64,000 nt of DNA from Orlajensenia sp037404875. Its GTDB lineage: Bacteria > Actinomycetota > Actinomycetes > Actinomycetales > Microbacteriaceae. Positions 17,066 through 26,244 of the stretch are shown here, piece by piece (within the stretch, counting starts at the first letter, position 1; each line of letters begins with the position of its first letter). Position numbers and translations under genes: made by a program. The notes under the pieces were generated by a model. It was not told where the DNA came from. It did not search any database and saw only the letters and a program-made list of their open reading frames with translations. Where the stretch lies: positions 62,001-126,000 of the forward strand of contig NZ_JBBELO010000039.1 in the NCBI RefSeq assembly GCF_037404875.1. Direction: 5' to 3'.

Positions 17066-18596
17066 CCGCCTCACCTCCCAGCATCTCTCGAACGGCCTCC
17101 GCGAAGAGGTGGCCGCGTTCCGCGTAGTCGGCGAACTGGTCCATCGAGGCGGCGGCAGGAGCCAGGAGAACGGTGTCTCCGGCCTGCGCCATCCCGGCGG
17201 CGAATCGGACTGCGCGGGGCATGACCTCTCCAGTGTCATCGGTCTGCACCTCGGCGAGCGGCAGCGAGGGCGCGTGTCGCTCGAATGCCGCCCGCAGCTC
17301 GCCGCGTTCCACGCCGATGAGCACCACACCGCGCAGCCGCGAGGACTGCACCCGCACGAGCTCGTCGATGTCGACGCCCTTCAGCAGCCCGCCCGCGATC
17401 CACACCACGGAGGGGTAGGCGCGCAGCGACGCCTCGGCCGCGTGCGGGTTGGTCGCCTTGGAGTCATCGACCCAGCGGATGCCGTCGGCCACCGCCACCG
17501 TCGCGATGCGGTGCGCATCGAGCCGGAAGGAGCGCAGGGCGTCGTGGATGGTGCTCGGCTCCACTCCGGTGGCACGAGCCAGGGCACTCGCCGCGAGGAT
17601 GTTCGCGACGACGTGCGGCGCGGCCAGGCCGAACTCACGCAGTTCATCCAGGGTCGTCAGCTCGAGGGCCGTGTTGCGGCGGTCATCCAGGAAGGCGCGG
17701 TCGCACAGGATGCCGTCGACGATTCCGAGATCGCTCGGGCCCGGTGCGCCGAGGCCGAAGCCCACCGCGCGGGCGCCCTCCTGCACCTCGGCCTCCTCGA
17801 CCATGTGCATCGTGGTCTCGTCGGCGCGGTTGTAGACGCAGGCGACGCGGGTGTTGGCGTAGACCTTGGCCTTCGCATCCCGGTAGGCGGCCGCCGAGCC
17901 GTGCCAGTCGATGTGGTCGTCGGCGATGTTGAGGCACACCGAGGCGAGCGGCGCCAGTGATCCCGGCCCCGAGGTCGGGATGTGGTGCAGCTGGTAGCTC
18001 GAGAGCTCGACGACGAGCACGTCCCACCCCTGCGGGTCGCGGATGGCGTCGAGCACGGGGATGCCGATGTTGCCGCACGGCGCGGCGCGCAGGCCGGCGG
18101 CGTGCAGGAAGGTGGCCGTCAGCTGCACCGTCGTCGTCTTGCCGTTCGTGCCGGTCACGAGGATCCACTCGGCCGGGTCCCCGACCTTGTCGCGCAGCCG
18201 CCACGCGAGCTCGATGTCGCCCCAGACGGGGATGCCCTGCTCCTGCGCCCACAGCAGCACGGGATGGTCGGGATGGAACCCCGGGGAGGCGACGATGACC
18301 TGGGGATGCTGCTCGACGAGCTGCGCGGGAACGGTCGCGAGGTCGGCGACGACGAGGCGAGCGCCGATCACGTCGAGCAGGCGGGAACGCTCATCGTCGG
18401 CCGAGGAGGCGACGACGAGCACGTCGGCGCCGAGCTCGGCGAGTGTGTCGGCGACGGCGAATCCCGTCACTCCGAGCCCGAGCACGCCGACGCGCAGGCC
18501 CCGCCAGTCGGCGTGCCAGCTCGTCAGCGCATCCAGCGAGGCAGGGCTCTCAGCCGGCGTCTGCCCGGCCGTCGGAGCGCTCACTGCGAGAGCCAT
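17034..18596 (-). CDS. murD: UDP-N-acetylmuramoylalanine--D-glutamate ligase
   Basis: About 520 residues. The Rossmann N-terminus reads VGVLGLGVTGFAVADTLAELGADV, the ATP loop is VTGTNGKTTTVQL, followed by ELSSYQLHHI and the ligase segment WVDDSKATNPHAAEASLRAYP. It adds D-glutamate to the UDP-MurNAc-amino acid. Two starts are possible: ATG 18596 (16-nt overlap with mraY) or GTG 18584 (GTGA overlap); neither has a clear Shine-Dalgarno, so coupling to mraY is likely. I list the ATG; the protein would be four residues shorter from the GTG. The C-terminal tail after the ligase domain overlaps the ftsW start. Confidence 0.95.
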   Translation of the reverse strand: MALAVSAPTAGQTPAESPASLDALTSWHADWRGLRVGVLGLGVTGFAVADTLAELGADVLVVASSADDERSRLLDVIGARLVVADLATVPAQLVEQHPQVIVASPGFHPDHPVLLWAQEQGIPVWGDIELAWRLRDKVGDPAEWILVTGTNGKTTTVQLTATFLHAAGLRAAPCGNIGIPVLDAIRDPQGWDVLVVELSSYQLHHIPTSGPGSLAPLASVCLNIADDHIDWHGSAAAYRDAKAKVYANTRVACVYNRADETTMHMVEEAEVQEGARAVGFGLGAPGPSDLGIVDGILCDRAFLDDRRNTALELTTLDELREFGLAAPHVVANILAASALARATGVEPSTIHDALRSFRLDAHRIATVAVADGIRWVDDSKATNPHAAEASLRAYPSVVWIAGGLLKGVDIDELVRVQSSRLRGVVLIGVERGELRAAFERHAPSLPLAEVQTDDTGEVMPRAVRFAAGMAQAGDTVLLAPAAASMDQFADYAERGHLFAEAVREMLGGEADGAGPASAHH

Positions 18597-19675
18597 TCGA
18601 GGTAGAAGGTGCCGACACCGGCGGCCACGAGCAGGCCGGCCACGATCCAGAACCGCACCACCACGGTGATCTCGGCCCAGCCCTTCAGCTCGAAGTGGTG
18701 GTGGATGGGACTCATCAGGAAGATGCGCTTTCCGCGGGTGATCTTGAAGTAGGCGCGCTGAACGATGACCGAGCCGGTCTCGATGACGAACAGGCCGCCG
18801 ATGAAGACGAGCAGCAGCTCCGTGCGGCTGAGCACGGCGAGGGCCGCGAGGGCGCCGCCGAGGGCGAGCGAGCCCGTGTCGCCCATGAAGATCTGCGCCG
18901 GCGAGGTGTTCCACCAGAGGAACCCGACGAGCGCTCCGGCGATCGAGGTCGCCACGATGGCGAGGTCGAACGGATCGCGCACCTCGTAGCACTTGTAGAG
19001 GTTGTCGGGGTCGATGCCCGTGCTCTGGCACCACTGCTGCGCCTGCCAGAAGCCGACGACGATGTACGAGCCGATCGCGAGGATCGACGCGCCGCTCGCG
19101 AGCCCGTCCAGTCCGTCGGTCACGTTGACGCCGTTGGAGGCGCCCACGGTGATCAGGCAGATCCAGATGACGAACAGGCCGATGCCGACGTACGTGCCGA
19201 GCACCATGAAGTCGATCGGCAGGTCGCGGATGAACGAGATGCTCGTCGAGGCCGGCGTGACGCCGGCGCGGTTGGGGAAGTTGATGGCCAGCACCGCGAA
19301 GACGCCGGCGACCACGACCTGGCCGATCACCTTGGCCCAGCCGCCGAGGCCGAGGCTCTGCTGCTTGTGGGTCTTCAGGAAGTCGTCGATGAAGCCGACC
19401 AGCCCGAGGCCCACCATCATGAACAGCACGAGCAGGCCCGAGATCGTGGGAGCCTCGCCGCTGGCGTAGACGGCCACGAAGTAGCCGAAGAGCACGCCGA
19501 CGATCACGACGATGCCGCCCATGGTCGCGGTGCCGCGCTTGGAGTGGTGCGACTTCGGCCCGTCGTCGCGGATGAACTGGCCCCACTGCAGTCGGTGGAA
19601 GAGCTTGATGAAGGCGGGAGTCAGGAAGAGGGTGAAGGCGAGCGAGAGTACCCCGGCGGTCAGCAGCGCTCTCAC
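18581..19675 (-). CDS. mraY: Phospho-N-acetylmuramoyl-pentapeptide-transferase
   Basis: 364 residues with ten predicted membrane helices. It transfers phospho-MurNAc-pentapeptide to undecaprenyl phosphate, giving lipid I. Visible motifs: GPKSHHSKRGTATMGGI near residue 40, the aspartate motif FIDDFLKTHKQQSLGL (Asp-Asp), NGVNVTDGLDGLASG, FMGDTGSLALGG and MSPIHHHFELKGW, all diagnostic of MraY. GTG start overlapping the murF stop codon as GTGA, so translation is coupled. The order murE-murF-mraY-murD is standard. Confidence 0.98.
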   Translation of the reverse strand: MRALLTAGVLSLAFTLFLTPAFIKLFHRLQWGQFIRDDGPKSHHSKRGTATMGGIVVIVGVLFGYFVAVYASGEAPTISGLLVLFMMVGLGLVGFIDDFLKTHKQQSLGLGGWAKVIGQVVVAGVFAVLAINFPNRAGVTPASTSISFIRDLPIDFMVLGTYVGIGLFVIWICLITVGASNGVNVTDGLDGLASGASILAIGSYIVVGFWQAQQWCQSTGIDPDNLYKCYEVRDPFDLAIVATSIAGALVGFLWWNTSPAQIFMGDTGSLALGGALAALAVLSRTELLLVFIGGLFVIETGSVIVQRAYFKITRGKRIFLMSPIHHHFELKGWAEITVVVRFWIVAGLLVAAGVGTFYLEWLSQ

Positions 19676-21099
19676 GAGTACAACTCTCCCAGACGGTCGC
19701 CCAAGTGGCGAAGACCTGCCGAGTTCGAGGACTTGACGAGAACCAGGTCGCCGGGCCGGATCATGCCCTGCAGGAACGCGAAGGCGGCATCCGCGTCATC
19801 GACGATGCGCGATTCGCCGTCCCAGGAGCCCTCGTTGATGGTCGAGATGTGCATACGGCGCGCCTCCTGCCCGACGACGAGCACCTGCGAGATTCCCAGC
19901 CGCACGGCGAGCAGGCCGACACGGTCGTGTTCCTCGCCGGCGTACTCGCCGAGCTCGCTCATCTCGCCGAGCACCGCGATGGTGCGCTGGCCGGGCTCCG
20001 CGATCTGCACGAGCGTCTTCAGCGCCGCCGCCATGGAGTCGGGGCTCGCGTTGTAGGCGTCGTTGATGATGCTCACCCCGTCGCGCCCGCCGAGCACCTG
20101 CATGCGCCAGCGCTCGGCGATCTGCACGGACTCGAGCCGCTCGACGATGTGCCCGATGGCAACGCCCCACTCCTCCGCGACGGCGGCGGCGGCGAGGGCG
20201 TTCATCACGTGGTGCTCGCCGAGCACGCGGAAGCGCACCGGTGCGCTCTGCCCCGACGCCAGGTGCAGGGTGAACTGCGTTCCACGGGGTCCGACATGCA
20301 CGTCGGTCGCGCGAACGGATGCGGCCTCATCCCGTCCGAACCACACCACCCTGGCGCGCGTGAGGTCGGCCATGGCGGCCACCCGCGGATCGTCGCGGTT
20401 GAGCACCGCGACGGCGTTCTCGGGCAGGTCGGCGACCATCTCGCTCTTGGCGCGCTGAGTGGCCTCGATGCCCCCGAACCCGCCGGCGTGGGCCAGGCCC
20501 ACCTTCAGCACGACGCCGATGTCGGGCATCGCCATGCCCACCAGCCGGCGGATCTCGCCGATGGCGCTCGCGCCCATCTCTGCGACGAGGTAGCGGGTCT
20601 CGGCATCGACCTCGAGCATCGTCAACGGGGCGCCGACCTCGTTGTTGAACGAGGCGCGCGGTGCGATCGTCGGGCCGACGCCTTCGAGGATGGCGCGCAG
20701 CAGGTTCTTCGTGGTCGTCTTGCCGTTCGAGCCCGTGATGCCGACGATGCGCAACCCGCCGAGCGCGCGCACCCGGGCGATGACGTCGGTCGCGAGGGCG
20801 CCGAGGGCGTCGACCGTGTCGGCGACGACGAGTTGGGGAACGGCGGACCCGATGGCCTGCGCGTCGAGGACGTGCTCGACGACGAGCAGTGCGGCTCCCG
20901 CCTCGACGGCTGCGGGGGCGAACAGGTGGCCGTCGGTGAATTCGCCGCGCTTGGCGAAGAAGATCTCTCCCGGACCCACGTCACGGGAATCGGTGTGGGA
21001 GCGGCCGGCGACGACCGTTGCCGGGGTCGCATCCGTCCCATCGAGGTGAAGCTCCCCGCCCGTGGCCGCTGCGATCTCGGCAAGGCTCAGCGCGATCAC
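19672..21099 (-). CDS. murF: UDP-MurNAc-tripeptide--D-alanyl-D-alanine ligase
   Basis: 475 residues. It adds the D-Ala-D-Ala dipeptide, completing the soluble pentapeptide. Motifs: N-terminal ADSR-type segment GRSHTDSRDVGPGEIFFAKRGEF, ATP-binding loop GITGSNGKTTTKNLL, EMGASAIGEIRRL and the C-terminal NDAYNASPDSMAAALKTL followed by VLGEMSELG. Full length. GTG start overlapping the murE stop codon by 4 nt, and its own stop overlapping mraY by 4 nt, so murE-murF-mraY form a tightly coupled trio. Confidence 0.97.
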   Translation of the reverse strand: MIALSLAEIAAATGGELHLDGTDATPATVVAGRSHTDSRDVGPGEIFFAKRGEFTDGHLFAPAAVEAGAALLVVEHVLDAQAIGSAVPQLVVADTVDALGALATDVIARVRALGGLRIVGITGSNGKTTTKNLLRAILEGVGPTIAPRASFNNEVGAPLTMLEVDAETRYLVAEMGASAIGEIRRLVGMAMPDIGVVLKVGLAHAGGFGGIEATQRAKSEMVADLPENAVAVLNRDDPRVAAMADLTRARVVWFGRDEAASVRATDVHVGPRGTQFTLHLASGQSAPVRFRVLGEHHVMNALAAAAVAEEWGVAIGHIVERLESVQIAERWRMQVLGGRDGVSIINDAYNASPDSMAAALKTLVQIAEPGQRTIAVLGEMSELGEYAGEEHDRVGLLAVRLGISQVLVVGQEARRMHISTINEGSWDGESRIVDDADAAFAFLQGMIRPGDLVLVKSSNSAGLRHLGDRLGELYS

Positions 21100-22637
21100 A
21101 GCCAGCCCGCTTCCTGCAGCGCGATGCGCGCGTCTTCGCGTGCCGAGTAGGGCAGCTTCTCGCCGGCGACCTCGTGGTAGTCCTCGTGGCCGGGGCCGGC
21201 ATAGAGCACGACGTCTCCGGGGCCGGCCAGGGAGAGCGCCAGGCGGAAGGCGGCGCGAGGGTCGGGCACCTCATGGAATTCGCCATCGGGAACGGCGGAG
21301 CGGGCGCCATCGAGCAGGGCGGCGCGGATGGCGGCGGGGTCTTCGAAGCGCGGGTGGAAGTCGGTGATGACGAGGGCGTCCGCGCCCCGTGCGGCGATGG
21401 CCCCCATGTCGCTGCGCTTGGTGGTGTCGCGATCGCCGTCGGCGCCGAACACCATGATGATGCGGCCGTCGGTGGTCTTGCGCAGCGCGCCGAGGGTGTT
21501 CAGGAACGCGTCGGGGCTGTGACCGTAGTCGATGTAGACCCGCGGTCCCGACTCCCCCGAGATGCGCTCCGCCCGACCCGGGATGTAGGCGTCGATGCCG
21601 CCGTCGCGCTCGAGGACGTGCCCGATGGCATCGAGGTCGTACCCCGACTCCACGAGCATCGCGATGGCCAGGGCGGCGTTGGCTGCCATGAACCAGCCCA
21701 GCAGGGGCACGTTCGTCACGAGGGAACGGCCGTCGGGCCCCTCGAGGCGGAACTCCGTGCGGGACTCCCCCTCGGAGAGCAGGCTCATGCGCCAGTCGGC
21801 ATCCAGCTCGGGCGAGGTGGTGAGCGTGGAGACGGGGATGCGGGAGGACTCGGCCACCTTGCGTCCCCACTCGCTGTCGACCGTGACGACGCCCCGGCGC
21901 GAGCGATCGGGCTGGAACAACTCGAGCTTGGCCTGGAAGTACTCGTCGAGGTCCGCGTAGTCATCGAGATGGTCGTGGCTGAGGTTCGTGAAGCCGGCGA
22001 CGTCGAACACGAGACCGTCGACCCGGTGCCGGCTGAGCGCCTGCGCCGAGACCTCGACGCCCACCGCGCGCACCTCTGCCTCACGCATGCGCGCGAGCAG
22101 GGCGTGCAGTTCGCTCGCCTCGGGGGTCGTCAGCGAACTCGTGACGGCGGTGTCGCCGATGCGACGCTCCGCCGTCGAGCTGAGCCCCGCCTCGACGCCG
22201 AGCTGTCGCAGGATGGCGAACAGCAGGTAGACCACGCTCGTCTTCCCGTTCGTGCCGGTGACCGCGAACAGCGTGGCGGGGTTGTCGTCGGTGCGGTAGA
22301 TCCACGCCGCGACGGCGCCGAGGGCGGCGCGCGCATCCGGGGTCACGAGAACGGGGAGCCCGCTCTGCTCTGCGGCCGATGCGCCGGCCTCGTCGGTGAG
22401 CACGGCGACCGCACCCGCCTCGCGGGCGGCGTCGGAGTAGGAGGCGCCGTGGGCGTTTCGCCCCGGGACTCCCACGTAGAGGTCGCCGGGCTGCACCGTG
22501 GCGGAACTCAGGCTCACGCCGGCCAGCTCGACGCCGTCGATCTCTCCACGGGTCTCGAGCGCGAACTCGTCGACGAGTCCTGACAGGGCACGTGGTACGG
22601 GGTGCTGCGGCCGGAGGGTCGCCCTGCCGTCGGTCAC
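21096..22637 (-). CDS. murE: UDP-MurNAc-dipeptide--diamino acid ligase
   Basis: 513 residues. It adds the third-position diamino acid of the stem peptide. ATP loop AVTGTNGKTSVVYLL is at about residues 125-139, and the ligase domain has YIDYGHSPDAFLNTLGALR (368-386) and VFGADGDRDTTKR (396-408). The selectivity loop, DNPR in meso-DAP enzymes, reads TDFHPRFEDP at 425-434: the DN pair is replaced by FH. This argues against meso-DAP and fits the B-type peptidoglycan of Microbacteriaceae, where position 3 is another diamino acid or homoserine. The true substrate is inference. GTG start with GAAAGAGAG upstream; 31 nt after ftsI. Confidence 0.95.
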   Translation of the reverse strand: MTDGRATLRPQHPVPRALSGLVDEFALETRGEIDGVELAGVSLSSATVQPGDLYVGVPGRNAHGASYSDAAREAGAVAVLTDEAGASAAEQSGLPVLVTPDARAALGAVAAWIYRTDDNPATLFAVTGTNGKTSVVYLLFAILRQLGVEAGLSSTAERRIGDTAVTSSLTTPEASELHALLARMREAEVRAVGVEVSAQALSRHRVDGLVFDVAGFTNLSHDHLDDYADLDEYFQAKLELFQPDRSRRGVVTVDSEWGRKVAESSRIPVSTLTTSPELDADWRMSLLSEGESRTEFRLEGPDGRSLVTNVPLLGWFMAANAALAIAMLVESGYDLDAIGHVLERDGGIDAYIPGRAERISGESGPRVYIDYGHSPDAFLNTLGALRKTTDGRIIMVFGADGDRDTTKRSDMGAIAARGADALVITDFHPRFEDPAAIRAALLDGARSAVPDGEFHEVPDPRAAFRLALSLAGPGDVVLYAGPGHEDYHEVAGEKLPYSAREDARIALQEAGWL

Positions 22638-22668
22638 GTGGCTCTCTTTCTCACCGGTGGGCTGGATC

Positions 22669-24447
22669 TCACCAGTCTGCCGGAAGGTCGGGCGCTGCTG
22701 CGCCGGATGGTACGACCCGGTACTTCTTGAGCACTTGGCTCATCACCTGTTTGAAGATCGGGGCGCTGGCCGCCGATGAATTGAGGTTGACCGGGTCAGC
22801 CAAGCTTACCGAAACCACGAACTGCGGATCGTCAGCCGGAGCGAATCCGGCGACGGAGACGAGGTAGCCGTGCGTGTAGCCGCCGTTTCCGTCGGGCATC
22901 TGCGCCGTTCCGGTCTTGGCCGCGATGCGGTAGCCGGGGATGTTCCATGCCTTGGCCAGCCAGCCCCGCTGGTAGACCATCTCGAGGATGTCGCTCGTTG
23001 TGCGGGCAGCGGCCGGCGAGACCGCCTGCACGCCCTTCGCGCTCGGCACGTCGGTGACGGTGCCGTCCTCGTGCGTGCAGCCCTCGACGAGCTGCACGGG
23101 CAGGCGCACGCCGCCGTTCGCGATGGTCTGGTAGACGCTCGCGAGCTGCACCGCCGTGGTCGTCAGGCCCTGGCCGAACATCGTGGCGTACTTCGTCTGG
23201 TTGTCCCAGGCATCCGTTCCCGGCTCGTGCAGGATGCCGGTGTCCTCGGCGGGGAAGCCGACCTCGCTCTCGGTGCCGAGGCCGAACTTCTTGTAGTAGT
23301 CGTAGCGCTGCTGGTCGCTCATGAGCGCACCGATCTGCGACATGCCCGTGTTGGAGGACTCGATGAGCACTCCCGTCAGGGTGAGGTGCTCATCGCCGTG
23401 GCGATCGGAGTCGTTGATGTTGGCGCCGTTGGGGAAGATGATGCGGTACGGCGCGACGACCTGGGTGAGCGGGTTGGCGACGCCGGCATCGATGGCGGAT
23501 GCCGCCGTGAGCGCCTTGAAGGTCGAGCCGGGCTCGAACGATGCCGTGAAGGCCCGCGAGCCGCGATCCTCGTCGGCCGTTCCGTCGACGTTGTTGGGAT
23601 CCACGCTCGGGTAGTCGGCCACGGCGAGCAACTTGCCCGTCTTGACCTCCTGCACGACCACGGTGCCCCACTTGGCTCCCGTCGCCTGCGCCTGGGCGGC
23701 GAGGGTCTGCTGCACGTACCACTGCAGGTCGGCGTCGATCGAGAGCTTGAGGGTTCCACCGTTCTGGGCCGCGACCGTGTCGGTACTGCCGGGAATGGCG
23801 ACTCCGTCCACGGCATCGGTCTGGTAGCTCTCGCTGCCGTCCTTGGCCGCGAGGCATTTGTCGTCGGCCATCTCGACGCCGGCCTGGGGGTCGCCCTCCG
23901 AACCGAGGAAGCCGACGAGGTTCCCGGCGACGGACCCGTCGGGATAGGTGCGGCCGGGATGCTTGCGGGGGTAGACCCACGGGATGCCGAGTGCGTCGAT
24001 CTTCTGGAACGTCGCGACGTCGACGGACTTGGCGAGGTAGGCGAAGTCGGACTTCGGGTCCGCCGCGAGGGCATCGCTGATGATCTTCGCCACGGCCGCT
24101 CCCGAGATGCCGAGGGCGGTGCCCAGTTCCTCGGTCGCCTCGGCCAGCGAGACCTTCACGTCACCCTTGGCGCCGGCTCGCTCGAACTCCTGGGCGTTCT
24201 TCGGCGAGATGGTGATGTCGTAGCGCAGCACGCTCTGGGCGAGCACCTGGCCGTCGCGGTCCACGATCTCCCCGCGCGTGCCGAGCACCGTCGCCGTCGT
24301 GGTGCGGGCCTGCACCGACGCCGCGTTCAGCTCGTCGGCGCGCACCACCTGGATGTCGACGAGGCGCACGACGAAGACGCTCACGATGGCCAGCAGCAGC
24401 ATCATCGCGACGACGGTCCGGCGGCGGTTGGTGCGGGAGTTCATCAC
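22669..24447 (-). CDS. ftsI: Septal transpeptidase FtsI (class B PBP)
   Basis: 592 residues. A short cytoplasmic start (NSRTNRRRT) leads to one membrane anchor at about 13-33. The PBP dimerisation domain follows (about 50-220). The transpeptidase domain shows the serine motif EPGSTFKALTA, the SSN motif (LIESSNTGMSQIG) and KTGTAQMPDG. It crosslinks septal peptidoglycan alongside FtsW. The frame opens with GTG immediately followed by ATG; either may be used, and no clear Shine-Dalgarno is present. It lies 52 nt after the ftsL-like gene and 31 nt before murE. Confidence 0.96.
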   Translation of the reverse strand: MMNSRTNRRRTVVAMMLLLAIVSVFVVRLVDIQVVRADELNAASVQARTTTATVLGTRGEIVDRDGQVLAQSVLRYDITISPKNAQEFERAGAKGDVKVSLAEATEELGTALGISGAAVAKIISDALAADPKSDFAYLAKSVDVATFQKIDALGIPWVYPRKHPGRTYPDGSVAGNLVGFLGSEGDPQAGVEMADDKCLAAKDGSESYQTDAVDGVAIPGSTDTVAAQNGGTLKLSIDADLQWYVQQTLAAQAQATGAKWGTVVVQEVKTGKLLAVADYPSVDPNNVDGTADEDRGSRAFTASFEPGSTFKALTAASAIDAGVANPLTQVVAPYRIIFPNGANINDSDRHGDEHLTLTGVLIESSNTGMSQIGALMSDQQRYDYYKKFGLGTESEVGFPAEDTGILHEPGTDAWDNQTKYATMFGQGLTTTAVQLASVYQTIANGGVRLPVQLVEGCTHEDGTVTDVPSAKGVQAVSPAAARTTSDILEMVYQRGWLAKAWNIPGYRIAAKTGTAQMPDGNGGYTHGYLVSVAGFAPADDPQFVVSVSLADPVNLNSSAASAPIFKQVMSQVLKKYRVVPSGAAAPDLPADW

Positions 24448-24499
24448 CGGGGCTCATCCATTCTCGCGGGTCTCGCGAATCGCGCGCGGGCTGTCGCGG

Positions 24500-25195
24500 T
24501 CAGTGTGTCACCGGGGTCGGCAGCACGCCGGGTTCAGGGGTCGGCGCGTCGGAAGCCGCTGCCGCCGCCGCGTCGGGCTGCGCGGCATCCGTCGTCGCGG
24601 CAGCCGTCTCCGCTGCGGCCGTATTCGGCGCAGGCGCGCCGGCCTGCGGTGCCGTGGCCGCCGCCGCGGGAGGCGGCAGCTGCGTCACGAGCGGAACGTC
24701 GCTGATGAGGGCGTTCGGCACGAGCGAGCGAGCGCCGCCCTGTCCGCCGGCCGAGGCGTCCGCCGCTTGGGGCTGGCCGAGCACGGCGCCGTCGGAGAGT
24801 CGCAGGTAGACCGGATGCGCGTTGGAGACCATGCCGAGCGCCTCGGCGTTCGCCGCCAGGAACTGCGGGGACTGCACCTGGTCGAGCGCCTCGGAGGCCG
24901 CCTGCTGCTGGCGGGTGAGCTGCTTGGACTGATCCTGCAGTGCCGAGGTCTCGAAGGCGCCCTGCGAGACGGCGACGCTCAGCAGCAGCTTCACGAGGAA
25001 GATCACGCTGATGCCGGCGACCGCGATGACGGCATAGAACAGCCGCGGCCGCGCGCGCCGGTCGGTGCGCTCTGCGGGACGGGTGGCCGGACGCAGGGTG
25101 GGCCTGGGCGCAGGGGCCGGCGTCGGAGCGGGTGCGGTCGCGGGCTGCACCGACCAGATGGGCTGCTGCGGCGCACGGGCGAGGTTGTCGTTCAT
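24500..25195 (-). CDS. ftsL: FtsL-like septum protein with long Ala/Pro tails
   Basis: 231 residues. Position (between rsmH and ftsI) and topology identify it as the FtsL equivalent. The N-terminus is a Pro/Ala/Thr/Arg-rich cytoplasmic segment (about 1-52), then one membrane helix (about 53-75), then a heptad-like coiled coil (about 85-107). The actinobacterial FtsL/DivIC-type segment FLAANAEALGMVSNAHPVYLRLSDG comes next. After residue 135 there is a roughly 95-residue Ala/Pro/Thr-rich tail that most FtsL proteins lack. The ATG overlaps the rsmH stop codon as ATGA. FtsL scaffolds FtsQ, FtsB and FtsI; here this is inferred from context and fold. Confidence 0.8.
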   Translation of the reverse strand: MNDNLARAPQQPIWSVQPATAPAPTPAPAPRPTLRPATRPAERTDRRARPRLFYAVIAVAGISVIFLVKLLLSVAVSQGAFETSALQDQSKQLTRQQQAASEALDQVQSPQFLAANAEALGMVSNAHPVYLRLSDGAVLGQPQAADASAGGQGGARSLVPNALISDVPLVTQLPPPAAAATAPQAGAPAPNTAAAETAAATTDAAQPDAAAAAASDAPTPEPGVLPTPVTH

Positions 25196-26145
25196 GAGGC
25201 CCTCCTGAGTCGTTGCGCCGCGCGGAGCCGCACCGGAGTCGCTCGCGGGTTGGCGGCCTTCTCGGCCTCGGTGGCGAGCTCGGCTCCGCGCACCAGCAGG
25301 CGGAACTCGGGCTTGTGCTCGGGCAGTTCGACCGGAAGGCCGGCCGGCGCCGTCGAGGCGGATGCCGCGGCGAATGCCCGCTTGACGATGCGGTCCTCGA
25401 GCGACTGGTAGGCGAGCACGACGATGCGGCCATCGACCGCGACCGCCTCCAGCGCGGCCGGAACGGCCGCCTCGAGAACGGCGAGTTCCTGGTTGACCTC
25501 GATGCGCAGGGCCTGGAAGACCCGCTTCGCTGGATGGCCCGCGCGCTGGGCAGCCGCGGGCGTCGCGTCCGAGATGATGCGCACGAGGTCGGCCGACCGG
25601 GTGAGAGGCGCCTTCTCACGCGAGCGGACGATGGCACGCGCGTAGCGGGCCGCGAGCTTCTCCTCGCCGTACTCGTGGAAGATGCGGCGCAGCTCGAGCT
25701 CGGAGTACGCGGCGAGCACCCGCTCGGCGGTGAGCTCGCTCGTTGCGTCCATGCGCATGTCGAGCGGAGCATCCTGCGAGTACGAGAACCCGCGCTCGAC
25801 GCGATCCAGCTGCAGCGAGGAGACGCCGAGGTCGAACAGCACGCCATGCACCTCGTCGATGCCGAGCTCCTCGAGGGCGTCGAGGATGCCGTCGTAGACG
25901 GTGTGCACGAAGCGGGCACGCTCCCCGAAGCGGGCGAGGCGCTCGCGGGCGATGGCGAGGGCGTCGAGGTCCCGGTCGAGGCCGACGATGGTGAGGTCGG
26001 GGAAACGCTCCAGGAAGGCCTCGGCGTGCCCGGCCATCCCGAGGGTGGCGTCCACGAGCACCGCGCCGGGACCCTGAATGGCGGGCGCGAGCAGTTCGAT
26101 GCAGCGCTCGAGCATGACGGGGGTGTGAATACGGTCGATCTGCAT
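25192..26145 (-). CDS. rsmH: 16S rRNA (cytosine(1402)-N(4))-methyltransferase
   Basis: 317 residues. The N-terminus HTPVMLERCIELLAP, SAM-binding DATLGMAGHAEAFLERFP, LDRDLDALAIA, DLGVSSLQLD and GFSYSQDAPLDMRMD are all RsmH (MraW) signatures. The C-terminal half contains VFQALRIEVNQEL. It methylates N4 of C1402 in 16S rRNA using S-adenosylmethionine. AGGAGA lies upstream of the ATG. About 100 nt after mraZ, and coupled to ftsL. Confidence 0.97.
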   Translation of the reverse strand: MQIDRIHTPVMLERCIELLAPAIQGPGAVLVDATLGMAGHAEAFLERFPDLTIVGLDRDLDALAIARERLARFGERARFVHTVYDGILDALEELGIDEVHGVLFDLGVSSLQLDRVERGFSYSQDAPLDMRMDATSELTAERVLAAYSELELRRIFHEYGEEKLAARYARAIVRSREKAPLTRSADLVRIISDATPAAAQRAGHPAKRVFQALRIEVNQELAVLEAAVPAALEAVAVDGRIVVLAYQSLEDRIVKRAFAAASASTAPAGLPVELPEHKPEFRLLVRGAELATEAEKAANPRATPVRLRAAQRLRRAS

Positions 26146-26244
26146 GGCGTTACGGGCTTCTCCTGTGTCGTGATCCCCATCCGGTCGGTCTGGCGCCGGG
26201 GAAGTACGTCAGCGTGGCCGGCTGGGAGTCGCGGCACAGGAGCA

